Source of the DNA: Asparagopsis taxiformis | Taxonomy: Eukaryota; Rhodophyta; Florideophyceae; Bonnemaisoniales; Bonnemaisoniaceae | NCBI GenBank assembly: GCA_030407315.1 | Contig: JALQPE010002984.1 | Coordinates: 1 to 64,000 of the forward strand | Direction: 5' to 3' | DNA: 64,000 nt | Position numbers and translations under genes: made by a program | The notes under the pieces: generated by a model | What the model was told of the DNA's origin: nothing | What the model saw: only the letters and a program-made list of their open reading frames with translations | Databases searched by the model: none | In this document: positions 1 to 10,138 of the stretch, piece after piece | How the letters are laid out: each line of letters begins with the position of its first letter | Position numbering within the stretch: position 1 is the stretch's first letter

Positions 1-4
1 CAAG

Positions 5-2856
5 ATGGCTTCCGGGAGGAAGGAGAACGAGGGTCGGCATCAGCCTTCTGGTCCTAAAAGACACAGCATTCCACGGAAGGCTGAAGACCGTGCTAGTGAA
101 TTGATGGTCAAATGCCTTCACTACCGGTCTGTGCTGCTGATGCATTCGTTGGACGTATCCCAGGTCTCCAGCTCGTACATATCTCAATTATGTTAGAATT
201 TTCTACGAGGTCATCCGTGAACTAGCACCCATGGTTGACCTCAGTACGGAGCAATTGGCAGACCTGGAAGGCCTTGAACCGGATGAAAGGAAATGATCCC
301 GACCTGGAAATCCGTGTTCTAAGCGTATGGTTCAGTACGAGGAGGAGCTGGTGCCGAAGAGAAACGGAGAACCAGATCTTCGTATAGAAGATTTCCGTTC
401 GGTCACCCAGCATCGTTTCAATGTTGCACCGAAGCAACAGACTCCTCCTCGTACTGAGCCGTTGGACTCTGCTGCGAAATACCACTCTCGCCAAGTGACG
501 TGGTAATGGAGGAGGGGTGCGAGGCTTCAACGAGTGCTCCTCCTGCACCTGTCCCTCCGCCAGGATCACCATCGCAAGTGCCTGGCAAGGATCGTTCTCC
601 GACACAGTTCGGAGAAACTATCATCGAGCCTCTCCCTGTCCCCCTTCCCTCTGAGCCCCTCCCAGAGGATGAAAACTGGTCCCTTGGACATTCTGCTGCT
701 GTTCCACCTGAACAAAACGCAGCAGAATGCTCCCGGGTCCTCAGGCAATCCCACCACCCCTCTGACAATCCCACCACCCCTGCTACCTCACCCCCTCCCC
801 CTCTCCTCCCAACCCATCCACCCTTTCTCCCATCCCTCTCCTGCTCAGTCTCCCATGGCTGGTCTCACCACCCTCCGCTGCCGGGTTCCATCTTCTCCCC
901 CCAAGTCTCCTATGGCTGTGTCACCACCCTCCCTGCTCAGTTCCCCCACTCCTATGGGAACAGCAGAACTCCGAAACTGCGGAAGTCTCTGAACGCGTGG
1001 GGGGTGGTGCGGAGTATCCCGTGTTCGCGTGCCATTCGCATTCCGGCCGACGAAACTACTCCACGCCCCTTCCCTTGCTCTCTTGGACGCACTGTCGCTT
1101 TCCCGGCTCTGCCGCTGTGCACAAATGCACAGCGTGCAACTCTAAGCCTGTGCACAACTGTGCGACTATCCCCGCGTCCACATCTCATCCCCATCAAGTA
1201 CCTTAACCAAGGTGAGCGAGACATGGTCTTCAAACAAGACGCCCCTCTTGGACCCTCCTGCAGGGGTCACGTTACAAGAAGCGTGGGATGGTGATGAGTT
1301 TAATCCTTTTCGCAAAGGAGGCTCAACGACCGAGTCGGTGGAACAGGACAAGGGTGAAGCGGGGTCAAGGACAAGAGGAGAACCGTAGGAGAGAAGACTC
1401 CCATATCTCTGGGCAAGGTCAAGAAGCCCTCCAAGAGTACCCCGCCGAGGGAAAAGAGGAAAAGGGACGATACCTTTAGTCCGCTTCCGGCCCGTGTACT
1501 CGGTCGAAGACCAGAAGTGCTGCCGTTGCAGAGCAGCTCATCGCTCTTGGCAGCACTTCTTCCCCTCCTCCCTCCCTTCCGCTTCCTGGTCAACCCCCGT
1601 CTTCGGGTGAGAAGGAGCGTGACAATGAAGGTGAGAGTGAGGAGGAGAGGAGGAAACCCCCACGAAATCGAAGGTGACTTCGAAGGGGTTTCTGGTCCAC
1701 CGGTACGAGGACGAACAGCCGAGTCCACCTCCCCACCTCCTCGAGAATACTTCCGTGGCCGAAGCTGAATCGTTCGTCCGTTCAGTTTCGAGCCTACTTC
1801 ATCCTGAACACCGCTCTGGGTTCTACTTGACGGAAGGGGAGGTGGAGGAACTGAGGGAGGATATTGACTCCATGGCTGGTTCTTCGTCCATCGAGAGGGC
1901 TGTGTATTTCGAGCGGGCAAGGGCTAGTATTGATTCTGATGGATATTGTTGTCCTGGAGAACATACTAGGAGCTAAGGAAGTGGGTCTAGTATCCACGAC
2001 CTTCTGGCAGCCTTTGCGAAGAAGTTCTCGGAAGACGAGGAAGGTGCGTGGATTTCGATTCTGAATTCCGGTTCTCGAGGTAAGGATGCAGAAGGGGGGC
2101 CGTCTCGGCAAGCGGTACATGACCCCCTGCAAGGCCGTTGTCGAAGACCTGGACACGCTTGCGTCTGGTCCAATAGCCACGATAAGGTCTGTGGATGTTC
2201 TGCTCGCTATTATAGCAGAAAAGCTCCACTTAGAAGATTCCGTTTCTTCATTGAAGGGATTCAAGGAAGGCACCAAGCTCAGGTTTGGCAGAACAGGTCT
2301 TCGGATGCTGCTCACAGGGTCGGGCTGTGATCGTCAGATACCTCATCTGGACTTCACATACCCCGGTCCACCGCCAGGGGAACCCAACCGATACTACGGT
2401 AAACCTGCACCAGATCCTGACTATGCATTCATTGCAACTGGTGCAGTGGGTTCCCCGATTCTGGTACGACCTCGCAGCCATACCTTCCTCAACTCCCCAC
2501 GCAAGGCCTTCCTGGACGTCTGGCCCCATCTCGTTCCCAAGTTGGTCTGGATACCTCCCTTCTCTGTTTTTGTCTCTCGTGGAGACTTGGAACATGCAGG
2601 TCCAGGATGGCAGGACCACGATTTCGTGAAGACCAGGCTTTCCAACACTGGAATGCCGTATGGTCACCATATTCGAGTCCACACAATGGCTGCGCGTGTC
2701 TCCTCCGAGCTCGTCAACGACCTAGTTTATGCACAGGGCTGGGTGACGACCCCAATGCTCTGCCGGAGCCCTACGATTTCGATCACGACTACGTGTCGGA
2801 TAGTGATAAGGAAGAGGAAAGTAGTAGCGAAGAGTATATTACAGTTGAATAGATAG
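5..2856 (+). pseudogene. Decayed gene with 2OG-Fe(II) dioxygenase-like C-terminal domain
   Basis: Coding-like sequence runs through the whole stretch but keeps changing frame. An N-terminal basic piece lies at 5-196. An acidic and polar piece lies at about 215-505 and a Pro/Ser-rich linker at 500-1000. Charged low-complexity pieces follow at 1350-1680, then 1674-1976, which ends in an in-frame TAA after which the same frame continues to about 2085. The last piece, 2086-2856 (256 codons), is open. It shows a double-stranded beta-helix pattern of the 2OG-Fe(II) oxygenase fold: H87-x-D89 (IPHLDF), a VRPRSH turn, the distal histidine H170 in GDLEHAGPGW, and R197 in HHIRVH. By family this would be an iron- and 2-oxoglutarate-dependent hydroxylase; the substrate cannot be told. 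The frame changes could be introns, but I saw no consistent splice pattern, so decay is the simpler reading. It lies next to a transposase gene on the same strand. Confidence 0.5.
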
Positions 2857-3077
2857 CATATGAACTATAACTTGCTCTAAACTGATATTTTCTCTTGTTT
2901 CCATGTTCTCCCACATTCCTATAGTCTACTTGTAGTTTGTCAGAATCTCCTTCCGTTGATAGTCCTCTGCCCTCTCCCCTTCTGGTGCATGGCAAGGTAA
3001 AGAATGGTAGTATACTAGTTGCAACCAGTGTGCCTTCGTAAGTCGCGAAGGGCGCTGGACCCCTGGCGTTGAGGTCC
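2857..3077. other. Intergenic, no gene seen
   Basis: AT-rich sequence after the oxygenase-like frame. No convincing open frame on either strand. Confidence 0.5.
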
Positions 3078-3209
3078 TAAAATTTGGTAATTTTTTTCGC
3101 TCCGAAATTACTGCAGTAAAAAGCGATCTAGCAAAGGTGCACCAACCTAGATCACTTTTTACTGCAGTAATTTCGGAGCTAAAAAAATTACCAATTTTTT
3201 ACATCTCCC
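3078..3209. repeat. Fold-back (MITE-like) palindromic element, copy 1
   Basis: Two arms of about 50 bp are near-perfect reverse complements. The left arm contains CTCCGAAATTACTGCAGTAA and the right arm TTACTGCAGTAATTTCGGAG, separated by a short loop around GCACCAACC. The right end reads ACATCTCCCGTTCCATG, which copy 2 shares. It has no coding capacity. A hairpin of this size is typical of a non-autonomous DNA element, but no target duplication could be fixed. Confidence 0.8.
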
Positions 3210-3959
3210 GTTCCATGGACACCGCGTTTACAGACGTGCTCAAACCAGGGAACCTGGCCATGTAAGCACGGTTGAGCTATCACTGTTTCAACAAAGTTAG
3301 TCATGTTGCAGCACTTCACAGAGCACAACATTATTTTGAAATCACTAGTTTGTACAACATTCCCATAGGTAAACGACCCATTCCGAATTCTGACTAGGCA
3401 TAGCAGCCACTAAACATACGTGTAAGACTTTTGAATTCCTGCTGCGGCTGGAATGCAATATGCACTATCCAAGTCTTTCCAAATAGGGGCTATCCCATAC
3501 GTAGGGTACATGAAGTGAAGCTTTATAGAAGTTTGGTCTATTTTACCTGGTAGTTTGTCTCGTCGACTTCACTTCCTAGATCATCTATATATAGACATGT
3601 AGTATACCGCGGAATGGGTCCTATGACAATAATACTCCTAATGACCTATTGAGATTACCCTGTACGTACCTTCCCCTCTCGATATAACACATTAGAGTCG
3701 TATACGACTAAAGCTACAACTATGATTACAGAAAAGGATAAATGATGCCCACGGAGTAAAAAGTACAGCATACACCTTGATGTTAACGCGTTCAATGTGC
3801 TCGCAGAACTTCCTCTCCAAGGTTGGGAAGTGAACGTGCGTGTATAACAGCCTCCGAGCAGGTGATGTCCCGAGCGCCCCACGGACCTCAAGCGCTGCAT
3901 ATGGGGCTAATTCCGGTGCAGGTTGTTGGAAAAGCCCAAGTTCGGCGCCCGGAAGCTCA
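3210..3959. other. Intergenic between two fold-back elements
   Basis: No supported gene. The longest frames are short and have no family resemblance. The stretch lies between two copies of the same palindromic element and may be unique spacer. Confidence 0.4.
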
Positions 3960-4098
3960 GGGAGATGTATAAATTTGGTAATTTTTTCACTCCGAAATTA
4001 CTGCAGTAAAAAGTGATCTAGCAAAGTGCACCAACCTAGATCACTTTTTACTGCAGTAATTTCGGAGCGAAAAAAATTATCAAATTTCAACATCTCCC
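3960..4098. repeat. Fold-back (MITE-like) palindromic element, copy 2
   Basis: Same hairpin as the copy at 3.1 kb, with arms around CTCCGAAATTACTGCAGTAA and its complement. Here the outermost inverted ends are visible: GGGAGATGT on the left and ACATCTCCC on the right. The near identity of the two copies suggests recent movement or local duplication. Confidence 0.8.
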
Positions 4099-4436
4099 GT
4101 TCCATGAATGATTGCTGTTTATGGGTAGTATAGTCGTATGTGCAACTGAGCAAGGTCATAGTTAAACTATTAGACTGTAACGGTCGACTTATTCATGTTC
4201 TCCCTTTCTACAGCTTTACATCTGTGTGTTTTGTTTCTATGCTCACTACAGCAAGGCCTACACGCGGTCCCTCACACACATATCAGAGCCTGCAAATTGT
4301 CTGTCATCGAGACATGGCAAGACCGAGAAAGTCTAGGACTGGCCTACGACTACGATAGAACAATGTATACCCTGGTCGTAATCGGGCTCGGCGTTCGACT
4401 ACCAGAACAGTTTCTGACCCTTTCTCCGTCCATCAC
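4099..4436. other. Putative 5' region of the DDE transposase gene
   Basis: No confident gene. The stretch lies directly upstream of the transposase frame and probably holds its leader. No promoter motif can be named. Confidence 0.3.
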
Positions 4437-5933
4437 ATGGGCTGGAGACCAATGCAAAACCCTCTTCCTCCCCCACAAATAGACCATGACAGCACTTTGA
4501 ACATTCCCCAGAATCCAAATGCTATCAACCACCGGCTCCCAGATGCAACACCCCCTTCCTCGCCTGTCCTGGATACGTCTACAACTGGGAACAATAGCTT
4601 GCATGCTATTGCTCTGGTACCCATGGATACCACTGTCTCTCTGGAGTACGCAAAAAGCGAAGAGGGAAACACCCTGCCACCTCCAGCAGTTGAAAACCTA
4701 TCCAACATTCCCGACCATTGTGATATGATACTTCCTTCTAGGAGTGAACCTGCTTCTGCTGTTGCGACAGTTCCTACTGAATTCCATCACAATAGTTCTG
4801 ACGAACCCGATGATGTATTCTCAGAACATGATACCGTGTCGAATGATAAAGAACTGCTACTACAGGAGGAGATAGAGTCTAAACTTCTCATCTCTTCTCC
4901 TTTCATCTTCAATACGTCCAATCCAGCCAAAGCTCGCAATTACATGACACAATGGACTACGCTGTATACTGTCGCAAAGCTGACAGGCTCCACAAAAAGT
5001 ACTGCCGCTAGCTTGCAGGAAGATCGTGTTTTGTTCGATTTCGCGAGAAAAGGCTCAACGAATAAACATGTTCAGCAAGGTCTGCCTCATTATTCGACAA
5101 TAGTGCGTAAGGTGAGACCGTGGCTATTCTACAATGCATGGTTGCGTTCAGAAACCGTTTATTTTCCTGTAAACGTAGAGCGCAGTGCAGCCCGTGTAGC
5201 TTCCTCCGCGATTCTACGAAGAAGCCGGGTCGAACGAGCAACAACAGGCCAATCAGCACCTGTACTTATCGTTCGACCTAGCGAATATGCACGAGCAGAC
5301 ATTACTACGCCACAAATATTCGACCTTGCGTGGCGTGATAACACACAATTGGATGCTTCCGACTCGGATGAGTTACTAAGTTTCCATGGTAATGTGTGTA
5401 CATCCAGGATAGGAAAATTCAGAGAGTATTCTCTGAAAGGACAAAACTATACTCTGAGGGCAGAGGAGGATAGGGATGGCTCTCCGGTTCCTGCTTTCGG
5501 GGGTAGTATTGTGGAGCTTCGAGTGATATCAGGGCGGCACGCCTCTCCTCTAGACCCTACTCTCAGTTCCCTTTTCCAACAGGAATCACTATCTTCCAGC
5601 CATGAGTCGTTCAAAGCTCTCACATCTTCTTCGTGGATTAACTCTGGTGCCGCATTTCATAGCAGGCTTTCGGTCTCCCCGCATTCATATGGGCCCGCCT
5701 TCATCCTTCAGAAAGAGTCGTTCCGGGAATATGCTCGGCCGGGTGATCACCTGACAGTTTTATCACCCAGTCCTGAGTGCAACCCTACTCAAAATTTTGG
5801 TATACAGTTCTTCATTGGGCTTGTCGTCAGCTCTCCTGGACCGCCAGGCCCATCACAAAAACTGCTCTTTCTCGTCAACTCTGAAGGGCATTACAAAGTT
5901 GTCGGCGGAACTCGTGCAATCAATAATGTCTAA
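4437..5933 (+). CDS. Transposase N-terminal ORF (DDE superfamily uncertain)
   Basis: A 498-codon frame with a polar, Pro/Ser-rich first 130 residues and a more globular remainder. I recognise no DNA-binding motif. It is placed with the transposase because it runs straight into the next frame on the same strand. Its stop (TAA at 5931-5933) overlaps an ATG of the next frame at 5926 in the octamer ATGTCTAA. Its general make-up, a long N-terminal region before a DDE core, is like large CACTA/Plavaka- or KDZ-type transposases, but that assignment is inference. The alternative is one ancestral protein broken by a frameshift near 5930. Confidence 0.5.
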   Translation: MGWRPMQNPLPPPQIDHDSTLNIPQNPNAINHRLPDATPPSSPVLDTSTTGNNSLHAIALVPMDTTVSLEYAKSEEGNTLPPPAVENLSNIPDHCDMILPSRSEPASAVATVPTEFHHNSSDEPDDVFSEHDTVSNDKELLLQEEIESKLLISSPFIFNTSNPAKARNYMTQWTTLYTVAKLTGSTKSTAASLQEDRVLFDFARKGSTNKHVQQGLPHYSTIVRKVRPWLFYNAWLRSETVYFPVNVERSAARVASSAILRRSRVERATTGQSAPVLIVRPSEYARADITTPQIFDLAWRDNTQLDASDSDELLSFHGNVCTSRIGKFREYSLKGQNYTLRAEEDRDGSPVPAFGGSIVELRVISGRHASPLDPTLSSLFQQESLSSSHESFKALTSSSWINSGAAFHSRLSVSPHSYGPAFILQKESFREYARPGDHLTVLSPSPECNPTQNFGIQFFIGLVVSSPGPPGPSQKLLFLVNSEGHYKVVGGTRAINNV

Positions 5934-7170
5934 GTTATTGAAACCAGGCACGAGCTCCAGCCCCTTTCATCCTACACATCTCCGTGGGGTTCTCAGCTGC
6001 GGTACCACATACTACGTCTATCCATTTCTTTTATACTGCGATGACTTCAATGAAGCCTCTGGTAAGAAAGGGAGTGCTGGAGGATGCTATATGCTCCCAA
6101 TGGGTCCTCCGCTGGACTGTCGACGGAACAGTTCTGCTGTGCGCGTTATCGGTGTCACAGGTCCTGGTGTTAGTACAAACCATATCCTTCGACATATCTC
6201 TAGAGACATTATTCAAGGATGTACGTCGGGGTTTCGTGATGTCGATCCAGACGGCAATGAATGTCTAATTTTCCTGGACTTTATTGGTTTCGTATCGGAT
6301 TATCCTGCCTGTTCTCATGTGCTGGATGTCATGGGGCACAACGCAGACTGCCCATGCCATTTGTGTTTCTTTGTAAGAGGGGGGAAATATGGGAAGAACT
6401 CGCAGTTTGGCTACGACACCCGTTTACATTCGAGCTCTGATACACACTTTCGCACATCCGAGCGAACAGCTGCTGTTCAGTCATCGGAAAGTTCTGCAAA
6501 CATCTTGAAGTATCTGGGTTTGAGAACAGTGCAAAATATCACAGACACTCCATTGCATCTCATTGAAAGACTACTTCATGAAGCTAGGCCCAAAGGGCTG
6601 GTTCCAACAGGGACACCACTGGGAAACGATGGTCTACGAATCCCTGTCGTGCCTGCTATTCTGGACCCATACCGTTCGACGTTTGTTGGAATTGACCATC
6701 TCCTCCACGGACTGGCAAAGGATGCTCTGGACAATGCTTTTTCAAGCTTGCCTAATGATGGTGTGAGAAGGCTGGCCGACAGGTTCATGGTGGATGCCCT
6801 CCGTGTATTGGGTCTCGCAAATCAGAACAAGATATATAACTTCAACGCAGGTGAAACTCATACAATGGGAATCTCGGACAGATTTGCAGTTCTCCTCGTC
6901 GCCGAACACTGCTTCAGGTCTTCTCTGAAATTCCAATCGCAGACTACAAGGTCATCCGAAGGTAGCGGTTCAAGGTCACTCCAGGCTTCTGAACAGCAAC
7001 GCCATCTGTCTCTCGAACTTGTTCGTCTCCTTTCCTCTATTTCTGCAGCTACATACTTCCTACCACGAAACAATATCGACGTTCTGAGGCAGTACAGAGA
7101 GCTACAGGGAATTCTGCGCACAACAGTCTCCGTCGTCTGCAGCAGCTATCCAAAGAATATGCTACTCTAG
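5926..7170 (+). CDS. Transposase core ORF (CACTA/Plavaka/KDZ-like, tentative)
   Basis: The frame is open from 5797, but the first sensible ATG is 5926, inside the stop region of the upstream frame. Early residues (YPFLLYCDDFNEASG) look like the first catalytic-Asp strand of large DDE transposases. A later HNADCPCHLCFF resembles the Cys/His pair that follows the second strand (C-x-C-x2-C here). GIDHLLHGLAKDAL resembles the helical insert with a conserved His. The real C-terminus lies in another frame: after about 7085 coding character moves to the frame that is open to 7613, so the last 25 or so residues of this frame are probably out of frame. By family the product would cut and paste DNA in the nucleus. 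Terminal inverted repeats of the element were not found. Confidence 0.45.
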   Translation: MSKLLKPGTSSSPFHPTHLRGVLSCGTTYYVYPFLLYCDDFNEASGKKGSAGGCYMLPMGPPLDCRRNSSAVRVIGVTGPGVSTNHILRHISRDIIQGCTSGFRDVDPDGNECLIFLDFIGFVSDYPACSHVLDVMGHNADCPCHLCFFVRGGKYGKNSQFGYDTRLHSSSDTHFRTSERTAAVQSSESSANILKYLGLRTVQNITDTPLHLIERLLHEARPKGLVPTGTPLGNDGLRIPVVPAILDPYRSTFVGIDHLLHGLAKDALDNAFSSLPNDGVRRLADRFMVDALRVLGLANQNKIYNFNAGETHTMGISDRFAVLLVAEHCFRSSLKFQSQTTRSSEGSGSRSLQASEQQRHLSLELVRLLSSISAATYFLPRNNIDVLRQYRELQGILRTTVSVVCSSYPKNMLL

Positions 7171-7613
7171 TGGATGACCTGCTCAAGACTGTTCCTACCA
7201 GACAGCGGAGCACAGAGGTCTCGAAGAAACGGAAGATGCAGACAGAAGGTATAGTAACGAATGATAATGACCACATTGAGATGGAAAACAAGACTGCTGG
7301 ATTCCGGGCAAGGAAGATTCTTGACAATAAGCCAAACTTGCACCGTCTCATTGAGGCATTTGAACACACTGTTCCTCTGCTCGGACACGCTCGCCAGGTA
7401 GCTGAGCTATCATTCGAAGCAACACATCAACAAATGGAACGAGGTCTAGAGCATTCCGGAGGTGCTGACAGACAGTTGGATGCTATGTTAGCGGCACTCG
7501 GAAACTATTGGAAAGGAAGCCTCCATCTTGCTTTGAAAAGTTTCTCCAATTCTACTCCAGCATCTGTGGAGAGACAACGTTCTAAACGGTTTCTCCTTCG
7601 TGTTCTATTCTGA
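7092..7613 (+). pseudogene. Transposase C-terminal segment, out of frame
   Basis: Coding character continues from the preceding frame with a +2/-1 change near 7085-7092. The helical stretch LRRLQQLSKEYATLVDDLLK reads through 7170, followed by a basic patch (VSKKRKMQ) that could be a nuclear localisation signal, and a helical tail ending at TGA 7611-7613. Because the two frames join without a gap in protein logic, I read this as one transposase disrupted by a small indel. Confidence 0.45.
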
Positions 7614-8629
7614 CGGGAGCACTGTAAATCCATGGAGAACCTCCCGGCTAGTACGCTGCATGACCTCTGTCAAGAACCCCTTATCGAACATTTGAATAGG
7701 TCTTCTTTACCATTCTTCTCTTCTCCATATTCATATTACTCGTGGACAGGAGTTCCCTCTTCATTACCACAGCAGGATTTTTCCTGTGGGCAGAATTCGG
7801 ATGCAGTCATGCTTCGTGGAAAACCTTGCAAGGGAGCACGTCTCAGTTCTGCCCACCCTGCCTGTGGAGCTTCGCCCTCTGCTGCGTCTCGGGACTTTTC
7901 AAAGCCACAAGAAATAGCTTCTGGCTGTGTAGTACAAGCTTGCTACTCAGCTTCCCCGTCTTCTAGAATTCTACAGAAGACCTGTTCGCCTTCTTTTTGG
8001 GCTGTTACCACCGTGTTTGACCTGACTATTGATAGAAACATTGCTTCACCTGGAAACGTTTGCATAGACGAATCTCACCAGGAAAACCTGTCTCCACCAC
8101 ACGCTATTGTTCTTCCAGTTATCAAGCAGAAGTCCTCCCACACTTCGTTTGCTCCGAACACCGATTCCGGCTCCTGGTTTCTCCCTCTCACTTCAGGGGT
8201 TCGTAAGGTTGGTCTCCTCCACAATTGTAGCCCTTCATTATGTTCTGTGGAGAAAGGCACTTCGAATGGAGGAATTACGCATGGAGGTCCTTCGTTTATG
8301 GATGGTGGTTCCTTCTCTATTTTTGCAAGAGCAGATGGATATCCGCCAAGGACTGCATGATACTCTAGGGTCTAGTACATAAGCTTTTCTACCATATTAC
8401 TTCCCGTAAACAAACTTCCTCATATTGTAGCGTTTCCGTCACATATATCCACCTTGACATTGGCCATACTTATGTCCATTGTCCCAAAACCTGTGAGACA
8501 CTATGTTCTATTCTATGTAACCATCTCTAATTCCTCGTCTATACCATTCATGCTTCTTCCAGAGGTTATCCTTTCCTTGAACTGCCTCAAGCCTGAACCA
8601 GCTTCCTCAGGGCGGAACGTACCACAATA
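7614..8629 (+). other. Transposase 3' flank, doubtful ORFs
   Basis: A 242-codon frame (7632-8360) is open but Ser/Pro-rich and of low-complexity character. An overlapping frame (8107-8382) ends with a helix-like tail rich in Leu, Met and Glu. Neither matches a family I know. They may be eroded transposon cargo. Confidence 0.2.
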
Positions 8630-8745
8630 AAATTAAAGTAAAATTAGGTTTCTTTCACTGCAGTAAAAACGGATCTACCAAATGCATCTTCCTAGATCAC
8701 TTTTTAGTGCAGTAACTAGTCATTTTTTTCTAATTTTTCATCATT
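8630..8745. repeat. Diverged fold-back element, copy 3
   Basis: Arms CACTGCAGTAAAAACGGATC and AGATCACTTTTTAGTGCAGT form an imperfect palindrome. They share the ACTGCAGTAAAAA...GATC core with the fold-back copies at 3.1 and 4.0 kb, but many substitutions make it older. Confidence 0.6.
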
Positions 8746-8802
8746 GGCTCCTCAGCCTGCAATACACGTTTCCGCTCACAAGCGTGCAGCTCCACGCCAG
8801 CT

Positions 8803-8842
8803 GTAATGAAATAGAACACTACCTAGTTTTCTATTTCATTAC
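8803..8842. repeat. Perfect 14-bp inverted repeat (hairpin)
   Basis: GTAATGAAATAGAA at 8803-8816 is the exact reverse complement of TTCTATTTCATTAC at 8829-8842, with a 12-nt loop. Just downstream (8843-8900) short direct repeats of the type CATGACGTGTCC / CATGACGTGTTC occur several times. Confidence 0.8.
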
Positions 8843-8987
8843 GTGTTCATGACGAGTCCATCTCGAGTCCATGACGTGTCCATGACGTGTTCATAGATCA
8901 TCGATGATTTGTTTCTGATTTGTCAGTACGAAAAGCGCGCGCTTTCTCACTACGCAAGTGAAATACGCGACCTCTGGGCTCACTCTG

Positions 8988-9004
8988 CAGCAGTATTTAA
9001 GCCT
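8988..9004 (+). promoter_or_regulatory. TATA-like box CAGTATTTAA
   Basis: The string CAGTATTTAAG matches the AGTATTTA motif in the LTRs at 21.2, 22.4, 27.6 and 51.7 kb. It sits upstream of a long hairpin. Promoter activity is inferred from the motif only. Confidence 0.3.
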
Positions 9005-9060
9005 TGCGTCACGCCGGGCAACATCGCCATCACCTGTCGCTCGGAGCACACCACCTACGC

Positions 9061-9125
9061 AGGATGGGGCGGCGGAGTGCAACCACATCCCTACGGATGG
9101 GATTGTGCCCCGCCGCCTCCATCCT
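9061..9125. repeat. Long imperfect hairpin, GC-rich stem
   Basis: AGGATGGGGCGGCGG (9061-9075) pairs with CCGCCGCCTCCATCCT (9110-9125), leaving one bulge. The loop side contains a second, weaker pairing (CATCC/GGATG). No gene assignment was possible. Confidence 0.6.
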
Positions 9126-9271
9126 ACGATAAGGTTTTCCAGCTCATTAGTCTTTTAGCCATTCCTCCCATTCTCTTTTCCTGCGGTTCTTCGTTGTTCT
9201 TCTGCTAACATACTTTTCTGCCTTTCCTACTTTCTGTTTCGTCTTTCTCCAGGGCTACTGTCATTACTACG

Positions 9272-9530
9272 TTTTCTCACTTCTAATCGAGCTTTTGGCA
9301 TACCGTTTCTAGCACTAACCACTGTGTCATCCACTTCTTTCCATCTATGTGCCAGCAGAAGTTTCTGGGTTCTCTACAATCCGCTTACTCAAGCTCTGGC
9401 TCCACTATCAACGGTATGTTCTCTCGCTTCTAATCATGCTTCAAGCGTTAATGAAATTACATTCCTAGCACTAACTATTGATTCATCTATTCTTTTCCTT
9501 CCAGGTGCCAACAGAAATTTCTGGCTTCCC
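9272..9530. repeat. Imperfect direct repeat, about 145-bp period
   Basis: Two units begin GTTTTCTCACTTCTAATC (9272) and GTTCTCTCGCTTCTAATC (about 9418). They share TTCTAGCACTAAC / TCCTAGCACTAAC and GTGCCAGCAGAAGTTTCTGG / GTGCCAACAGAAATTTCTGG in the same order. No protein family is visible in either unit. Confidence 0.6.
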
Positions 9531-9846
9531 CTCATCTCTCTTTTCATGCCTATATGTATTTGTAGTTACTTTATGTAGAGCTAGTGTTTTGCCGTTTAGT
9601 ATCTGCCATGGTGGCATAGTTCATAGTTCCGTAGTGCAGTGTACAGATGATCTTCATGTCGTTAAACTTTTGGCGTTAGCTGCCCATTTACCTATTCCAT
9701 ATCCACTACACCATATCGTAAATCTTGCGTACCCGCTACTGGCTGCAACCTAGTCTAATTCATCGTCCCTATGCCGATTTCCATTCTACCTAGATATCGT
9801 TTCAGTCAGACCTATCCGTCCTGCAGTTTCTCCGCAAAAGTGTGAT

Positions 9847-10107
9847 GTGCCGCCCATTCTACCTTTCAGTTTCTACCCAGAGCGCCCACCGGTGCAACCA
9901 CTCTACCCAGTGGACATGGTCCACGCCCACTCGACGGTACAACCACTTTACCCAGTGGACATGGACCACGCCCACCCGAAGGTACAACTACTCTACCCAG
10001 TGAACATGGTCCACGCCAACCCGACGTTACAACCACTACATCCAGTGGAAGTGAACCGTACCCATTACAGTGCTCCACGGTGGAATAATACCAGTGTCAC
10101 GTCGTGA
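9847..10107 (+). other. Small ORF carrying a 15-residue repeat
   Basis: An 86-codon frame that is mostly minisatellite: four units of the type VQPLYPVDMVHAHST. The stop codon falls inside a perfect palindrome. No family is recognised. An in-frame minisatellite can keep a chance ORF open, so coding is not established. Confidence 0.25.
9892..10071. repeat. 45-bp minisatellite, four units
   Basis: Units at 9892-9936, 9937-9981, 9982-10026 and 10027-10071 each carry variants of CCACTCTACCCAGTGGACAT. The fourth unit is the most diverged. Confidence 0.85.
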
Positions 10108-10138
10108 CACTGGTATTATCCCCGGCTCGTCGAGCCGG
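10085..10138. repeat. Two adjacent perfect palindromes with 1-nt centres
   Basis: Arms 10085-10101 and 10103-10119 (17 bp, ATAATACCAGTGTCACG and its complement) flank a single T. Arms 10122-10129 and 10131-10138 (8 bp, CCGGCTCG/CGAGCCGG) flank another single T. They sit 2 bp apart, straight after the minisatellite. Confidence 0.85.

Noticed and set aside
500..1294. A 264-codon plus-strand frame as an intact gene
   Set aside because: Pro/Ser-rich, overlapped by an equally long frame in another phase, and flanked by coding-like pieces of a decayed gene. It is best read as part of that pseudogene.
1300..2315. Minus-strand frames of 173-206 codons
   Set aside because: They mirror the plus-strand coding-like sequence and have shadow composition (Arg/Ser/Pro) without domains.
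3078..4098. The two fold-back copies as terminal repeats of one larger transposon
   Set aside because: Each copy is itself a full palindrome and the 750 bp between them holds no gene, so two independent small elements are simpler.
9892..10071. CRISPR-like array
   Set aside because: The units are contiguous 45-bp minisatellite copies without spacers, and the window is eukaryotic.
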